Of a DNA stretch of 64,000 nucleotides, positions 24,481 to 37,920 are shown piece by piece (position 1 is the first letter of the stretch; every line of letters starts with the position of its first letter). The position numbers were made by a program, and so were the translations under genes. Source of the stretch: Cotesia glomerata (lineage: Eukaryota; Arthropoda; Insecta; Hymenoptera; Braconidae); NCBI RefSeq assembly GCF_020080835.1, contig NC_058164.1:1798001-1862000 (forward strand). Reading direction: 5' to 3'. The notes beneath the pieces are model-generated. The model saw only the letters and a program-made list of their open reading frames with translations. It did not search any database and was not told the origin of the DNA.

Positions 24481-24914
24481 CTCTATCTATAATATTTTTA
24501 CACAGCATGTTTTATTACTTAGTTTATTGTTTTTGAAAAATTGGAGGGTGTTTTTGCTCAAAATTTTGGATAAAATTCAAAGGATTTTCTTGTATACTGA
24601 GAAAATAAATTTTTTTATTGAGAAAATTTTTTTGACACAAGAACATAATATTCTCCATCATTAAAAACTCGGATTTCAAATCTTGTAACTTTTAACTTAT
24701 GGTGATTTTTTTTTTTTTTAGATTAAAAATGACTTTATCAATCGCAATTTTAAATTAGAGAAGTCCAGGTTCGATTTTTGGCTTTTTTCTTTTCCCCATA
24801 TTTTTTCAAAGTTATTCTTTGCTTTCAAAAAATTTTTAGTGTAATTATTCTTAATTTAATACTCGGATACTTAAAATACTCCTAACTTACTAGAACTCAA
24901 GAATCGTTGAATTG

Positions 24915-25099
24915 CACACTGAAAAAAAAATTCTTGACTGGAGGATAAATTTTCTTAGCTCAAGAAAATATCAGGGAAGATTGAAAATTTCTTGAATAAA
25001 ATCAAAGTTTCTTGAATCAAGAAAATTTCTTCTTGCTCCAAAATAACTTTTGTCTTCCTTAAAATTTTCTTAGTGCAAAAAATTTTTTTTTCTGTGCAT
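24915..25099. repeat. self-complementary TTGATTCAAG-family repeat
   Basis: It starts CACACTGAAAAAAAAATTCT and ends AAAATTTTTTTTTCTGTGC, so the ends are inverted copies. The interior has TTTCTTGAATCAAGAAAATT. It is a MITE-like relic with no open frame. Confidence 0.6.
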
Positions 25100-25239
25100 G
25101 AATTTAAGTTAAGAGAGACAAATTGTTACGATCTTCAGAATATATGAAAATTTCCATTTACTTAATTATTCAAAATTCAATTATTTTAATTTTTAAAAAT
25201 CAATACAAAAAATTGGTTAGTAATTTTTACACCGAAGGA

Positions 25240-25364
25240 GAAAAATACTCATTAAAAAAATTTCTTGAACCAAGAACAAATATTCTTAATAATTATCGAG
25301 AACATATTATTTTGACTAAAGAATTGATTGAATTAATCAAAATAGTTTTTACTCAATTAAAATA
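25240..25364. repeat. AT-rich palindromic repeat related to 6560 and 19135
   Basis: It contains TTTCTTGAACCAAGAACAAA, TATTCTTAATAATTATCGAG and GAATTGATTGAATTAATC. It shares word order with the copies at about 6.6 and 19.2 kb. The small open frame across it is not a gene. Confidence 0.4.
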
Positions 25365-26142
25365 AAAATATCTATATTACATCAAAAAATGAATAAATTT
25401 AAATAACTAATTTAAAAAAATTCCTGATCTAAGAAATCCTTGTCTGGACAATAATTTTTCTCTGTCTCACAGTATGTAAGTATGTATGTTAGTATGGCTG
25501 ATAAATGTAATTCTGACAATCTCGACGATAGACAGTCGTCGGCTGGAAGTCATCTGCTCACTAAAGATACTTGTAGATTATTTTTCCATGAACCAATAAT
25601 AGTAAGTTAAAGCTCACAGCTCGCTGGCAGCTGGGTAGAACGATTTAGTCCCTCAGGGGTGATTTAGTTGACATTATTCATTGCTGCAATGATCGAGAGT
25701 CGAGTTGTACGGATCTACGCCGAGGGACAGATATCGTTTTCTCAAGAATGCGGAATTATTCATCTTTTACTCAAGCTAACATTTATCTTTATTTAGTATT
25801 GAGATCCATACAAATGTTATTTTTGTTTATAAAACAAAATGTAGAGTTTGCCGAGAAATTTATATAATTGTTGAATTCTTAGCGGTAAATAAGTAGCTGG
25901 TTCTGTTAATAACGACAACTGTAATAACATAATTTTTTAAATACAGTATAGGCGAAAATATTTGATTTAAGTAAATTTAACGAAGGGTAAAAAATTTCTC
26001 ATTGTTTCGTTGAAATTTTCTCACGGTTGAGTTGCTATGAATTTAAATTGTGAGACTTACACCCACGCATGTTGAACTTGACTTAGATTGAATCGCGATA
26101 TTCAACATTTACTAGTTAACTCAACTCAAGTCAAAACATATG

Positions 26143-26172
26143 TATATAAATATAAATATAAATATAAATATG
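26143..26172. repeat. (TATAAA)n short tandem repeat
   Basis: Five TATAAA-type hexamers in tandem in FGF intron 2. They are not placed like a promoter TATA box. Confidence 0.7.
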
Positions 26173-28038
26173 CGCGTGTTATATCGCGATAATAAATTCC
26201 AACGTAAATATATATCGTATCCTAATAGCATAAATGTTTTATTTATTATATCGTTAAAGGATCTGTTAGAAAAAAATCTTGATAATAATCCTATATATCG
26301 AGAGTATGCTTGTCTTAAAGTTATAAATTAATTCTCTATACCTATATATAATAATATGCCGTCGTAAAATTGCTTCGTAAAAAATTTTCATTCCTTGACG
26401 CGACGATAAGAATCAACAATTTTTTTTTTATTTCTAATTTCAAACGCCAACGACTTAATTAAAATTTTTTATTCAATTCCTTCCGTACAATACCGTCTTG
26501 AGTTACATTTCGATAAATCATTTTCTTGGAAAAAAAAAAGAAAAAAAAATTGCATCGATTAAATTTGGAATTTCTTCTCTATACTTTGGAATAAAATAAT
26601 TAATTTTAATAGTCGGACAATTTATCAGAGCGTGAGTTTAGTAATATAAATAGAATCCCCTATTTGATATAATGCAACATAATATGTAATCGCTCAGACA
26701 GATGTCAGTTGCAGCATGCCTCTACAAAGTATAAAAATGTATGTAATAATATATCGAGGAAGATGAAAAGTAAACTAGTGCAAAAGTGAACAATAAGAAA
26801 CTAGAGAATAATTTTGTTTATTTTTCTCATACCGTGATTGATTTCATGTTATTTGAATAATTAAATAGAATAAGAATTTACTGGTTTAGAGTATATAATT
26901 AATCTGTCTGCCCTTTTGTAAACAACTTTTAAGAGCAAGTTTTTTATAGTCTCCAAGTTCTTACTTTTCTTCATTTTTTATTCTGTACAAGTTCATTAAA
27001 GTTAATTTAACATAATTATAATGCGTGGTTATTCCAATAAACGTATCAATTAATCACAAATGTAACTGATGAAAAATAAATTATTAAAATAAAATAATAA
27101 TATTGTATAATTCGAAATTTACTTTTTTTTTTATTTTTTAAGAAGAATTGAGATTTTAGATATGAGTTTGCTGGAAGCCACAAGAATCTGTTATAAATTA
27201 TAAATAGCTTATAAATTCCTATGGTAATTCGTCTAAATAACATAATTTTATGAGAATACATGGAAATTATTTCCCATGGCAACAATTATGGTTTGGAATT
27301 CCTATTTATAAGATTCCGAAGATGGGAACTTTATGAAACCTAGAAGCATGCCAAAATACCGTAAGAGTCGGTAAAAAATCTTCATTTAATTTTCTGGGAA
27401 ATTACCAATTATAAAGGCTAATTATCGTGTAATTATATTCTAATAACTGCACTGTACTTTTGGTAATTTTTAAATATTTTATTCAAGTATCAATTTTGAA
27501 AGTAGTAAAATATCTATTGACCGATTATTATTGAGTATTACTACTGAGAGTACAATTAAAAATTATTCTTCTCAACACTGATGATAATTTTTTTTTTCAA
27601 CTCTCTAAAATTTTTTAATAGAATTTTTATAAAAAATTGAGATAAAGAATTATCAAAAAAAAAAAAAACATTTTTAATAAAAATAAAATTTATTGTTAAT
27701 AAAACGATAAATTGAAATTTTGTCTTTTTTATTAAGATTTCAATTTTTAAAAAATGATGACAATGCAACCAAATTTGAATTTTCAATACTCAAATTTTTC
27801 TTCAGAAAATTAATATTTCTAAATTTTAATTTTTAATTAAAATAATTACCCAAGAATATATAGTGATAGAAGTTGCTCTTTATGCCGACACATTACGAAC
27901 TTTTTCTCGGCTCATGTGTTACAAAAACAATTGTAACCTCACGGACAAAAAATACAAGACTGATTCCTGTGTTGAGAGGAATCATTACTTTTTACGCAGC
28001 AACCACTACCATCCCTTTTTTACTTAACATAAAAGAGT

Positions 28039-28154
28039 ACTGACTACTGTGCGAGATAATAACCAGTCCTATTATTTTTTTCCACGCGGCTTAAGTTTTT
28101 TTTCGAGCCTTCACCATATGATAGGATTGACTACCATGCGGGATAATAACCAGC
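28039..28154. repeat. short direct duplication
   Basis: TGACTACTGTGCGAGATAAT and AACCAG at 28041-28066 recur as TTGACTACCATGCGGGATAA and TAACCAG at about 28128-28153, 88 bp downstream. No function is evident. Confidence 0.55.
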
Positions 28155-31100
28155 GTTATTTTTTTAGTAGATCGGATGAATAAAATATATTCATTTTTAA
28201 ATAGACAAAAAGTTATTTTAGTTTCATTCACCAAATTTTAAATACTACGCTTCCTTCTAATTCAATGTGAATGTCAATGGCTGAATAAAGTTAGTTTTTA
28301 GCGTATAAATTTACTAATCAAAATATACTAATGCTGACATTCTAATAAATAGTTTACTAGTCTAACAAAATGATCTAGATAAAAATGTGTTACCCTTCAA
28401 ATTTATGACTCTAAAAAAAAAAAGCTGTTAGAATAATATTAGTCTAATACGAGCGTAATATCTACGCTGGTCTTAAATCAATTGGTGTACTAAATTAGCA
28501 CCCACTGGCTGATATAAATTTCGTTCTCAGTCTCATATATTCACCATGACTTTAATATACTTTAGGTTGTATACGCCAATTTAATGTACGCCAATTTATA
28601 TACATTAATACAAATATCATCTATAAATCTTTTTTAGACTTTGTCATTATACAATACAATAATATATATATACAAATTATATTCTTGAAAAAATTTGATG
28701 CATAAATATATTTTTTTTATATCTTTTATCAATAATTTTGTCAATAAATTTATTTGTAGATTTTTTGATAAAAATTTTCAAAATTTTGGTATTTCATCTT
28801 CACTAAATTTTCACTAATACAAACACTCGATCCTATTTTAAAATCAAAAACGATATTCTATCATCATGATTGTTTTACACATATTTACCACCATTCGTAA
28901 GATATAACATCCGAGCGAGTAATTTTAGACTCTAAACAAGGCATTGGATTTCCAAAACATTTTAAATTCGCTTATATAACCACACGTTAATTTCCGTATC
29001 CATGTTGACCTCTACAACTCATTCAGTCGCAATAAATGTTATCTGAATACAAGAAAAATGATTCATAGTAAAAAAAAATTCTCTATCATCACTTCAGTCA
29101 TTGTAATTATTATGATTATAACAAATAACCAGTACTGTACATCTCTATATGTATCTGGTTATTTTATCTTCATGAGATCTCCTGAATGAAAGACTCGTTA
29201 AAGTTAACACGTCTGCTCTCTTGTCTCAGTGGTCGTACATCACAAGTTGGTTATTTGGAATTCCCTTAGGTACTTACAAGTAAATAAACAATTGTAAAAT
29301 TTATGGAAGTAAATAAAAAATGTATTTGTATATTTATTCATAGCGAAAAATAAACAAGCGAAGCTTTCGTCGGGATGTCCGTGTTAAAAGTTTAAGTACA
29401 TTACATCTTAAAGGTTAAGAAGGTTTGTGAGTCATACGCGTATATTTTAAATGCGATAGGGTGTAATGCCTTTACTCGCCAGAAAATAAAAGCTTATACA
29501 CATATGTGATGTATAATATAGCAGCAAGCTGAGGCTAAGTATTATAAGTTATAAGTTATAAGGATATGATGGATATGGATACTAACGATATAATTCAAAC
29601 CGTTGACACGTGCACAAATATTATGATGGACGGTTTAACGTCGCACTCATACCATTGAGACTTGTCTCAGCTCAAAGGCTCAGGAGAATAGTTTTATAAT
29701 ATAATATACTACAGGGTATAAAAAATAAATAAAATTATCCGAGTGAGAGTAAGTGTATAGTGAGGATTAAATGTTGATGTTGATGCTGATGGAAAAAAAA
29801 AAAAAATAAATAAAAGGGTTTAGGTTTCGTAAAAGAGAATGCTTTTAAATAATCCCCGTTGATTTTTTTACACGGCTGGTAGGCTGCTATCCTACGGACT
29901 CTGACGTTACTTTAAAAGGATAAGGACAAGGATACAGTATCATTGGTATCGGTATCCTTTTGGTTTAGCTTTTAACTTGGTTGCTAAAACCAGCCAGCAC
30001 GTGACAGTGTGGAAACTTTAACTCTGTGCTAAATAGAATAAATAAAACAAAATATAAGCTGTTTTAATTTTTATAAAAAGCTAGGAGGCTACAGATTGAA
30101 ATACGAGTCGACACGGTACGGGTGGTAATCTGTTTAACGTACGGTAAACACTGGATGTTAAATTAAAATAAGAGAGAGTGAAAAAAATAAATAATGTAAA
30201 ATTGGAGCGAACAAAAAAATTTTTGTGCTTAATGAATCAATTTTTAGAAAATTTTTTTCAAAATTTATCGGTATCTTGAATAACTTTGTTTCAGTTTTTT
30301 TTGCCGGTATAAATTTATGACGTTATAAGTTAATTCCGAGGATTAAAGGCGTACATGTTTAAATAAAAATGGATAAAGATGTAGATTTTATATCTATAGA
30401 AGATAAAAAATAAAGAAATGCGTATTCGGAAGATTCCCATCTGACAATCTTTGGCAAGTCTTTCGACGCTATCGACATCGTATTCTTTCGAACTTTATGA
30501 TCTCGGCGCGTTTGTATTATCCGATATAATATGCCTTATATGAATAAAAACCGAATCCCGAACAAAATTATTTCGACAGCAGTTTGCCTATTAACACTTA
30601 ACATCTCACCATTATTTAATACTCTCTAAATCACAAGACAATTTTCTAAATTACTCTAACCGCTAAATTTACAGGAATAATAATTAATATGGATTTTTAT
30701 TGTTAACCTTCTTTTTTATCAACACGCTTTCCTGTGTATAATAAATTTCATTAGTAGACTTGCTAACACCCTTTATTTTATAAATTCCTCATAGCGCTTT
30801 TTTTCAAGTCTCTATTTGGATACACGTCTTAAAGTAGATAAACATTAATTAAGACACAAATCCGCTAAATTAATTTTTTTTTTTTAAAAGTCTTCATTGA
30901 TATAAAACTTTTTTTTTTTAAAAGAAACATTTTTTATAATTGAGTTAATGATGAATTTTTTTTATCAATTAATTTTTTTTAACTACACTTCTTACAAGAT
31001 TTTTTAATTAAATTTATAAATAATTTTTTATATTTAATGTATTTTTTTTTTTTTTTTAAGAAATTAACTTTTTTTTTTTTATGAAACGCTTATATTCAAA

Positions 31101-32565
31101 AAATTTTTTCTATCTCAATTGATGATATATTTTTTTATCATTTAATTATTAAGTTTATAATTAAATTGATAAAAAATTTTTTCTATTTAATGTTGTAATT
31201 TTTTACCCAGATTTTCTTAGAAAAATTTTGATCATTATAAAATTAGAATTTTTTAAAATTAAACTTTTGTTTTCTTATCTCTATATTACTAGGGCACTTA
31301 GCAAAAAAATGCATTACCTGACCAATAAAATTTATTTATACCGATGGTTACAAGATTAACAAATATAAATTCTAAAATTACACTAGAATATTTCATCTTA
31401 CTGGTACATTTACCTTAATTTAAGCAAGAGTATAGAAGAGTAGGTATTTAACAATATATCATGTCTGATGAAAGTTACGACTGCCTGGCAGCAGCATCTA
31501 AGCAATACGATCACCCACGTGTAGTATAGTTATAAAGTGTGTGGTGCCATGCCAGAGCTACATATACACTGCAGTCAAGAGTAACGTATTATATAGTATA
31601 CATACAGTATAATATAACATATGTATAGTACATAACAACTAACATAACAGCGAAGACGATGACTGGTGTCCTCATACCTTTTTTTATCCCTTACGTTCGC
31701 GTGGCGATTTAATAACCACCAGATAAAAAATTATCCGACATGTCTATAAATTTTTTTTTACAAACATATATCCTCACATTTATAATATATAATAAAAATC
31801 TAAATTTTAAATCGGCAACGATTCTTTTGTTCTTCAATTTAAAAGTACTATAGCAGATTAATTTAATATTTTATTTAAACAGAAATGTAATGAATCACTT
31901 CTTTGGTTTATGTATATAAAATACCCGGAGGAAATTGACTGACAATGTGTATACGCTTTAGTTTGTACGCTAGTTAAAGTTCTTTATCTTGAACTTGGAC
32001 ATTTCGCTGGTTCCATAAATGTCTTATTGCACGGTTAAATAAATAAAACCTGAAAGTAATAGGACGCGTGACAGCGGAAGAGTCTCGTTAGGGAGTTACG
32101 TGATCGATTCAACATCTCGGTTTGTACATATTATCCTACTCCAACTTTATACTACAGGTATTGGTATCTACTTACTCTTCAATCCGGTATAGTACTAAGC
32201 TATTTTATACTATACCGTAGAATAAGATGAGAAAACCATTGAATTATATTACAAAGAATTCAGGAAGGAGGAAAAGTGTAGGATTCTCGATTGGCGATAC
32301 CTAAAAACGATCTATCACCATTACATTGAATTTATTTTATCTCCAACAGCTAAAGCACCAAGAATAAGAAACTAAACTCAAATTATCCTCAGCTAATTTT
32401 ATTTCTCAGATAATCGGTTAAATATTCAATAAAAAGAGTTTACTGTGGCATTAATATTAACTAGCAACCTGCAGTTCGTATGTGATTGCTGAGAATTGCA
32501 AGTTATGAATAAAAAAACTTTGACTTGATGATTTTTTGATATTTTGATTCATATTGTAGGGTAAA

Positions 32566-32790
32566 AGTACCGATTTTGGCCATCTTAAGACCATTTTTAG
32601 CCGATTCAAATTTTAATTTATTTGTAGAAAATTCAACTGAAAAATGATATTTTCGTAGAATTTAAAAATTTTGAAATTTATACAAATAGAATTTATAAAG
32701 TTTCATGTTTATAGAATTTATTTAAACAGTAATTTGAATATAAAGTGGCCAAAAAAAGTACACTGGCCACAAACGGTACTTCTACCCTAC
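32566..32790. mobile_element. 225-bp MITE-like element with about 26-bp terminal inverted repeats
   Basis: The left end is GTAGGGTAAAAGTACCGATT then TTGGCC. The right end read in reverse complement is GTAGGGTAGAAGTACCGTTT then GTGGCC. The interior is AT-rich and non-coding. No clear target-site duplication was found. Confidence 0.7.
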
Positions 32791-33098
32791 TTATAATCAA
32801 CGAACTATTTTAAATTCCTCCAAAAATTTAACATAAAAAATTAATTATAGCCAAAAAATATATGAAATAATGAAAAGGCACAAATTCAAGTCAAGTTTTT
32901 CCTGATGGTATTGAAATTTAAATCTTTTTATAACTACTCCAAAAACTTATAGTAAATTAACAATCGCTGAAAAGCATATGAAACCTTAAAAAGGCACACA
33001 TTCTGGTCGACCTTACTAATTATACTAAATTTAATTAAAAAATTCATTTTATTATACAAATACACCGGAGGCAAAATTTTCCTTATTCTCTTAATTAT

Positions 33099-33344
33099 AC
33101 ACTTAAAAAAGATTAATTTGATTTGAGAAAAAAATTTTTAAACTAAGAAAATAATTTTGGAGAGTTTCATTGTCTTAAATCAAGACAAAAAATTTGTTAT
33201 CAAGTAAATTTTACTTAAATTAAGAAAATTTTTTTAGTTCAAAAATTTTTCTACTTAAATCCAAACAATGAAGCCCTTAAAAATAATTTTCTTGGTTCAA
33301 AATTTTTTCTCTTGAATCAAATTTTTTTTTTTTTTTTCAGTATA
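33099..33344. repeat. self-complementary TTGATTCAAG-family repeat
   Basis: It starts ACACTTAAAAAAGATTAATT with GATTTGAG, and ends CTCTTGAATCAAATTTTTTT then CAGTATA. The middle has TCAAGTAAATTTTACTTAAA, itself a near-perfect dyad. It ends about 100 bp before the exon 3 acceptor. Confidence 0.65.
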
Positions 33345-33444
33345 TATGAGTAATTAAATGAAATAAAATCAATAAGTATTATTACGTGAAAAAAAACATG
33401 TTTTTATCATAATAATAATTTATTTTATTTTTATCTGATTCCAG

Positions 33445-34881
33445 CGGGACTACACCGAGGACTGCGTGTTTAACGAGACCCTTGAAGCACACAATTACAA
33501 CACATACAGCTCAATACGATGGTCGACACCTCGTAAAACACTTTACGTTGGTTTAAACCGTCACGGACAGCCGCGAAGAGTTCAAGCCCGGGGTCATAAT
33601 TTAGGCCGGCTTTCAAGTTACGCCCGTGTGATGACTGTCGTGGTATCGCCGGATCGTGTTGAAAATTTGCAAGCAAGAATGATGGGTCTCCAGCACAAAG
33701 TACGGCACCATCATGTGAGCCATCAGCAACAACAGTCTCAACATCACCATCACCAGCAGCATCACCAAAATCTACAACAATCGATCTGTCCGAGTTTTCC
33801 GACCCAGGAGAAAGACGGCCGCGACAGGTTCCGCTGTAGAAAACGGAGAAAACGGAAAAAACGCAAAAGACGCTGCGAGAAAAATGATAAAGTCGATTCA
33901 AACTGTGACACAAACATAAATATTAATTTAAATATCAAGGAAGACAGACCGTGCTCTGATAATGTGACCGAGGACAATATTAATGGGAGCGATGACAGCC
34001 CTGCTAAAAGATCATCCTGCGACGATAATTCAACTGCTGTTGATGAATTGTCCAGGCGACAGTTGTTAAATTCGACTGTTGTCCTTAAAAGAAAGTCACG
34101 GATAGATTTAGTTAACAAAAATGACGGTAATAATAATAATAATCGTAGTAATAATAATAATAATAATCGCAATAATAAGAAAAAAGAAGGTAAAAATAAT
34201 AAAAAATTGAATAATTCAAGAAAAGTAATTTTAGTCGACGTTGCGGGCTCGACTCCAGCCACGGAAGTCCAACAGTCTAAAGGACTGGTTTTTAAAGAGA
34301 ATTTAAGTCCAGCAAAGAAGAAATTTCCAGGAAGATCGATAAGAACAACTGTGCCGGCTCCATCATCGGAGAACTCAAGCGCAACACTGGCTAGTTGGTT
34401 CAACGAGCCGACTTCAACAACTCAGTCATCTTGGGAGATTTTCATTAAGCGTAAATCAGCATCAACTCCATCGACACCTGTCACCAATCAAGCCACTAAA
34501 TCATTTGAGAATCCAAAGATAATTATGGATGAAAAAGAGGACACTGATGATTCAGATGTCGGTAAAGTTGAGGTGAATCCCAGTAGTACGGAAATTTCAA
34601 ATCTAGATACTAGTCTATCCGCGCTGGAAACTGAAAATTTATTGACCGACGGCTCTAATGAAAGCGAGGATGAGACTCTCGAGGATTACGGGATTTCCCC
34701 GGTTGATTATGGCGCCCTGATGACAACCATGGACACCACTCCGCCGGAGAGAACCGAAGACTATGCCAAGACGACCACGCAATCTATTTTAGAGTCTATC
34801 GAAGCCAGCCGACCGCTAATTGATTATTTAAATCGGTCTATGATCGATTCCTCGTTCCCGTTTCGGAGACTCGCTATGTGA
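33445..34881 (+). CDS. bnl: FGF ligand, coding exon 3 (residues 407-884 and stop)
   Basis: The acceptor CCAG ends at 33444 and the exon is read in phase 0. Residues 407-472 finish the FGF core: DCVFNETLEAHNYNTYSS (Cys413 is a conserved FGF position) and TLYVGLNRHGQPRRVQARGH. The tail of about 410 residues is unusually long. It has a His/Gln block at about 490-515, a polybasic run RCRKRRKRKKRKRR at about 536-549, Asn/Lys runs at about 633-665 and an acidic Ser/Thr-rich end. The last residues (FPFRRLAM) are not hydrophobic, so no GPI-attachment signal is visible in this isoform. The stop is TGA at 34879-34881. The antisense open frames here are shadows of the biased composition. Confidence 0.9.
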   Translation, partial: RDYTEDCVFNETLEAHNYNTYSSIRWSTPRKTLYVGLNRHGQPRRVQARGHNLGRLSSYARVMTVVVSPDRVENLQARMMGLQHKVRHHHVSHQQQQSQHHHHQQHHQNLQQSICPSFPTQEKDGRDRFRCRKRRKRKKRKRRCEKNDKVDSNCDTNININLNIKEDRPCSDNVTEDNINGSDDSPAKRSSCDDNSTAVDELSRRQLLNSTVVLKRKSRIDLVNKNDGNNNNNRSNNNNNNRNNKKKEGKNNKKLNNSRKVILVDVAGSTPATEVQQSKGLVFKENLSPAKKKFPGRSIRTTVPAPSSENSSATLASWFNEPTSTTQSSWEIFIKRKSASTPSTPVTNQATKSFENPKIIMDEKEDTDDSDVGKVEVNPSSTEISNLDTSLSALETENLLTDGSNESEDETLEDYGISPVDYGALMTTMDTTPPERTEDYAKTTTQSILESIEASRPLIDYLNRSMIDSSFPFRRLAM

Positions 34882-35640
34882 AAACTCTTGTCGTTTTTTA
34901 AGACTTTATGTAAAGTGTATATATTATTATTCTTATTATTAATATTATTATTGCTATTAAAATTATTATCATTATAAAATAATAATAGATACGTAAATAA
35001 ATCGATGTAATTTATAATTAATTATTGATAAATAATAACGATAAAATATCCCAAATATTTTGCACGTTTTAATAAACTACTAATCAAAATAATAATTATA
35101 CATATTAATAAATATAATAAATGGGATAAAAGACAACCGAGATTCATTAACTCGCGTTAAGAGAATAATAGAGACTTAAATAATTAAATTTTTTAGATAA
35201 AAATAATTAAGTGCGACAGTATGATGATGATGATTATAATTATTACTTTAATGGCAAGAGGCTGATGATAATCTCCTTGCGAATCTCGGATGGTTATATA
35301 TGTATATGTCCGATTTTATTATAATGTAGCGATTTATTTATTAAAAAAAAAAAAAAATAACTAAAAATAAAAAACATTTTATTTATTTACGTCACAACTA
35401 ATGTGTGTAGGTATGTGTGTGCATAAATAATCATAAGTGTCTTTGTTTAGGCATTGTGTAATTAAAAAGTAATTTATAATTTTAAAATGCAATGAGAAAA
35501 ATTATTTATAACTATTAAAAATTTTACAAAGTATTCCTTTCCCCATTGTAAGCATGTTATTGATATATGTATTTTATATTTTAATGTTTTTTTTTTTAAA
35601 TAATTACTTTAAAAGTCAATAAAGTATGTGTAAATAAAAT
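34882..35640 (+). other. probable 3' UTR of the FGF gene
   Basis: Very AT-rich sequence with no coding potential follows the stop. Candidate AATAAA poly(A) signals lie at 34996-35001, 35071-35076 and 35618-35623. The actual cleavage site cannot be chosen from sequence alone, so the right limit is nominal. Confidence 0.45.
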
Positions 35641-37920
35641 AGACTTAACACTTAATTGAAAATGTGATTAAGAATATTCTCATGGATCGAAATGATGATG
35701 ATATAAATATAAATATTTATATATGATATACTTATATATTTAATATCACCAGATCCCACTGCCATTTTAATAGCAACAATGTATTTAATCTCATAGACTG
35801 ACGAAAAATAAATATATGAACGTTAAACGAGTATTTAATACTAACTTTCAAAATTGCAATGGGGACGTAGGAAATTGTCGACGATTAATAATAATTATTA
35901 TTATTATAATTTATATTTAACAATAATTAAAAATAATGTAAATAATGTCATGTAAAGTCAACATGTGACTTAAACGCACAAAAAAATTATTATAACTATT
36001 TTTTAGTATTAATTAAAATCAATAATTATTATAATATAAAATTTAGATGCCATTTCTTGTGATATTTCATTGAAATACATAGGCTTATAATGGAATTTAA
36101 AATTTTAATTAAATATTCAATAATAATTATTAAAAAAAAATAAAATGAAAAAAAAATATATCAACTTCTATTTATTATTCCTTATTCACAATATTCTTTT
36201 ATAATTATTAATTATAAATTATAACCAAGCGAATAATAATTAATAGAATAAAAATAGAAAACAAAAATGAAGCGGTTATATATAGCTTCATTTATTCTTT
36301 GTACAAAAACGATATATTAATTGACTTTAATTATCCGTTCATTGGCCCGATTATAAACTAACAATTAAATCTGTCCATCTGTCAATTATAAACTCATTTC
36401 TAATAAATATTTGATGGACATATTGCGATGAGAAAAATATGATACGGTTTTATAGGGTCAGAAAAACATTAAGAAATTATGCCGTCGAATAATTAAATCT
36501 GTATCATATATCATATTATAAATATATATCTAAGATCCATTCAGTTTGTTAAGATCGCACAAGAGTCTCACGCGTGGTTTTTATTTTTATTTATTTATTT
36601 TTCCCAACCAAGATGAAGTGAAGCAAAAGGACGGCTGGACATCAATAGTGTATGAAGAACCGCAAGAAATAAACTGCTGGAGGAACTTTAATCTGTTGTA
36701 GTGCCAGACTTTGCTGTCGGAGTTAAGTTGTATTATTATTTCCAGGCAGGTACAACTACGCAGTATATAAAAGTATCTTTAGATGTACGAGGTCACACTT
36801 TGTCTTGATGACATAAAATAGTTGATAGTGATGTGATGAGATCAAAGAGTACACTGGTACAGTACTTTATCTTCTGATCTCTTCTCTATTTAAAGAAAAG
36901 TCACTTTAAGCCAATTGAGTATAATACACCACCGGAAATCCCAGATGGTTGAGATCCAGACACTACACCGTTTATCCAGCCAATCCGTACTCAAGACATT
37001 GAGATACGTTTTCCGCCATTAAAAGTACTCTATAGTTGTTTGTTTATTTATTTATTTATTTACTTTATTTTTTGTTTACGGCTACTTGTGTAGGTACTCT
37101 TTTTGCAAGTAACCCGAGATAAATTTTTCTAAAAGATCTAACAGCCCACAAGGAGAATATCTTACACACACAAGTGGATTCCCCGTTTTATCGCGGTTAA
37201 CGATTATGAGCAGGACGCGTAAAGTCTCTGGGCTCGTTATGTCCTGCCAGTATACAAGAGAATGTTTCTAACAACTAAACGTAACGAGTTGAGACGCTAA
37301 CTGAATGGATCGTCAGCCAGGTAACCAACTAACATTACGAATTACCACTTCAACCTTTGCCTTGTCCATTCATTTTTGCTATTATTCCACATTATTTTTT
37401 AACTCATGTAATATAATGTATTCTGGTAGCTCAGACAGGCACAATTTTTTTCGCGGGGCTTAAAGCTGTTTTTTGCTTCCTTCCAGCCGGAAATTATCGA
37501 GTGTCACTTATCATTTTATAGGTGATTTACATCGAGGTAATATATGAATCCAGACAATTATCCATAGGTACTCGGGTATTATACTGCTCGAGGCGTTAAA
37601 TTTATATTACCTGAGGTTCAATGCGATTATATTCTTTATAGACATGCTATAGATCATTTATTACGTACCGTAATATGTTATTGATATATAATAAATTTTA
37701 TAATAACGTAGTTAGAACATCCTTTTTCATACTTTTGTAAGTTTCATACATTACTAAAAAATCTTAAAATTATAAATTACTAATAAAGTTTTATGAAAAA
37801 TGGTCTCCTGCGGATTTTCTATGAACAATTTTAACATAAAAAATTTATATCCGAAAATGTATTTATTTTACATGCATTATCACCGAAAATGTCCATGAAC
37901 AATTTTTTATATGCATTAAA

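Larger units (their letters stand above)
23173..33444 (+). other. FGF gene intron 2 (about 10.3 kb)
   Basis: The intron is bounded by GTGAGT at 23173 and CTGATTCCAG ending at 33444. Apart from the GC-richer island near 24.36-24.48 kb and the repeats listed separately, it is AT-rich with long A and T runs. 30.85-31.25 kb is almost pure A/T. No further coding exon was recognised, and exons 2 and 3 join in phase 0 without one. Confidence 0.8.

Noticed and set aside
33470..34403. Long minus-strand open frames (147 and 213 codons)
   Set aside because: They lie opposite FGF exon 3. Their Leu/Phe-rich translation mirrors the Lys/Asn/Gln-rich sense strand, and they have no motif of their own.
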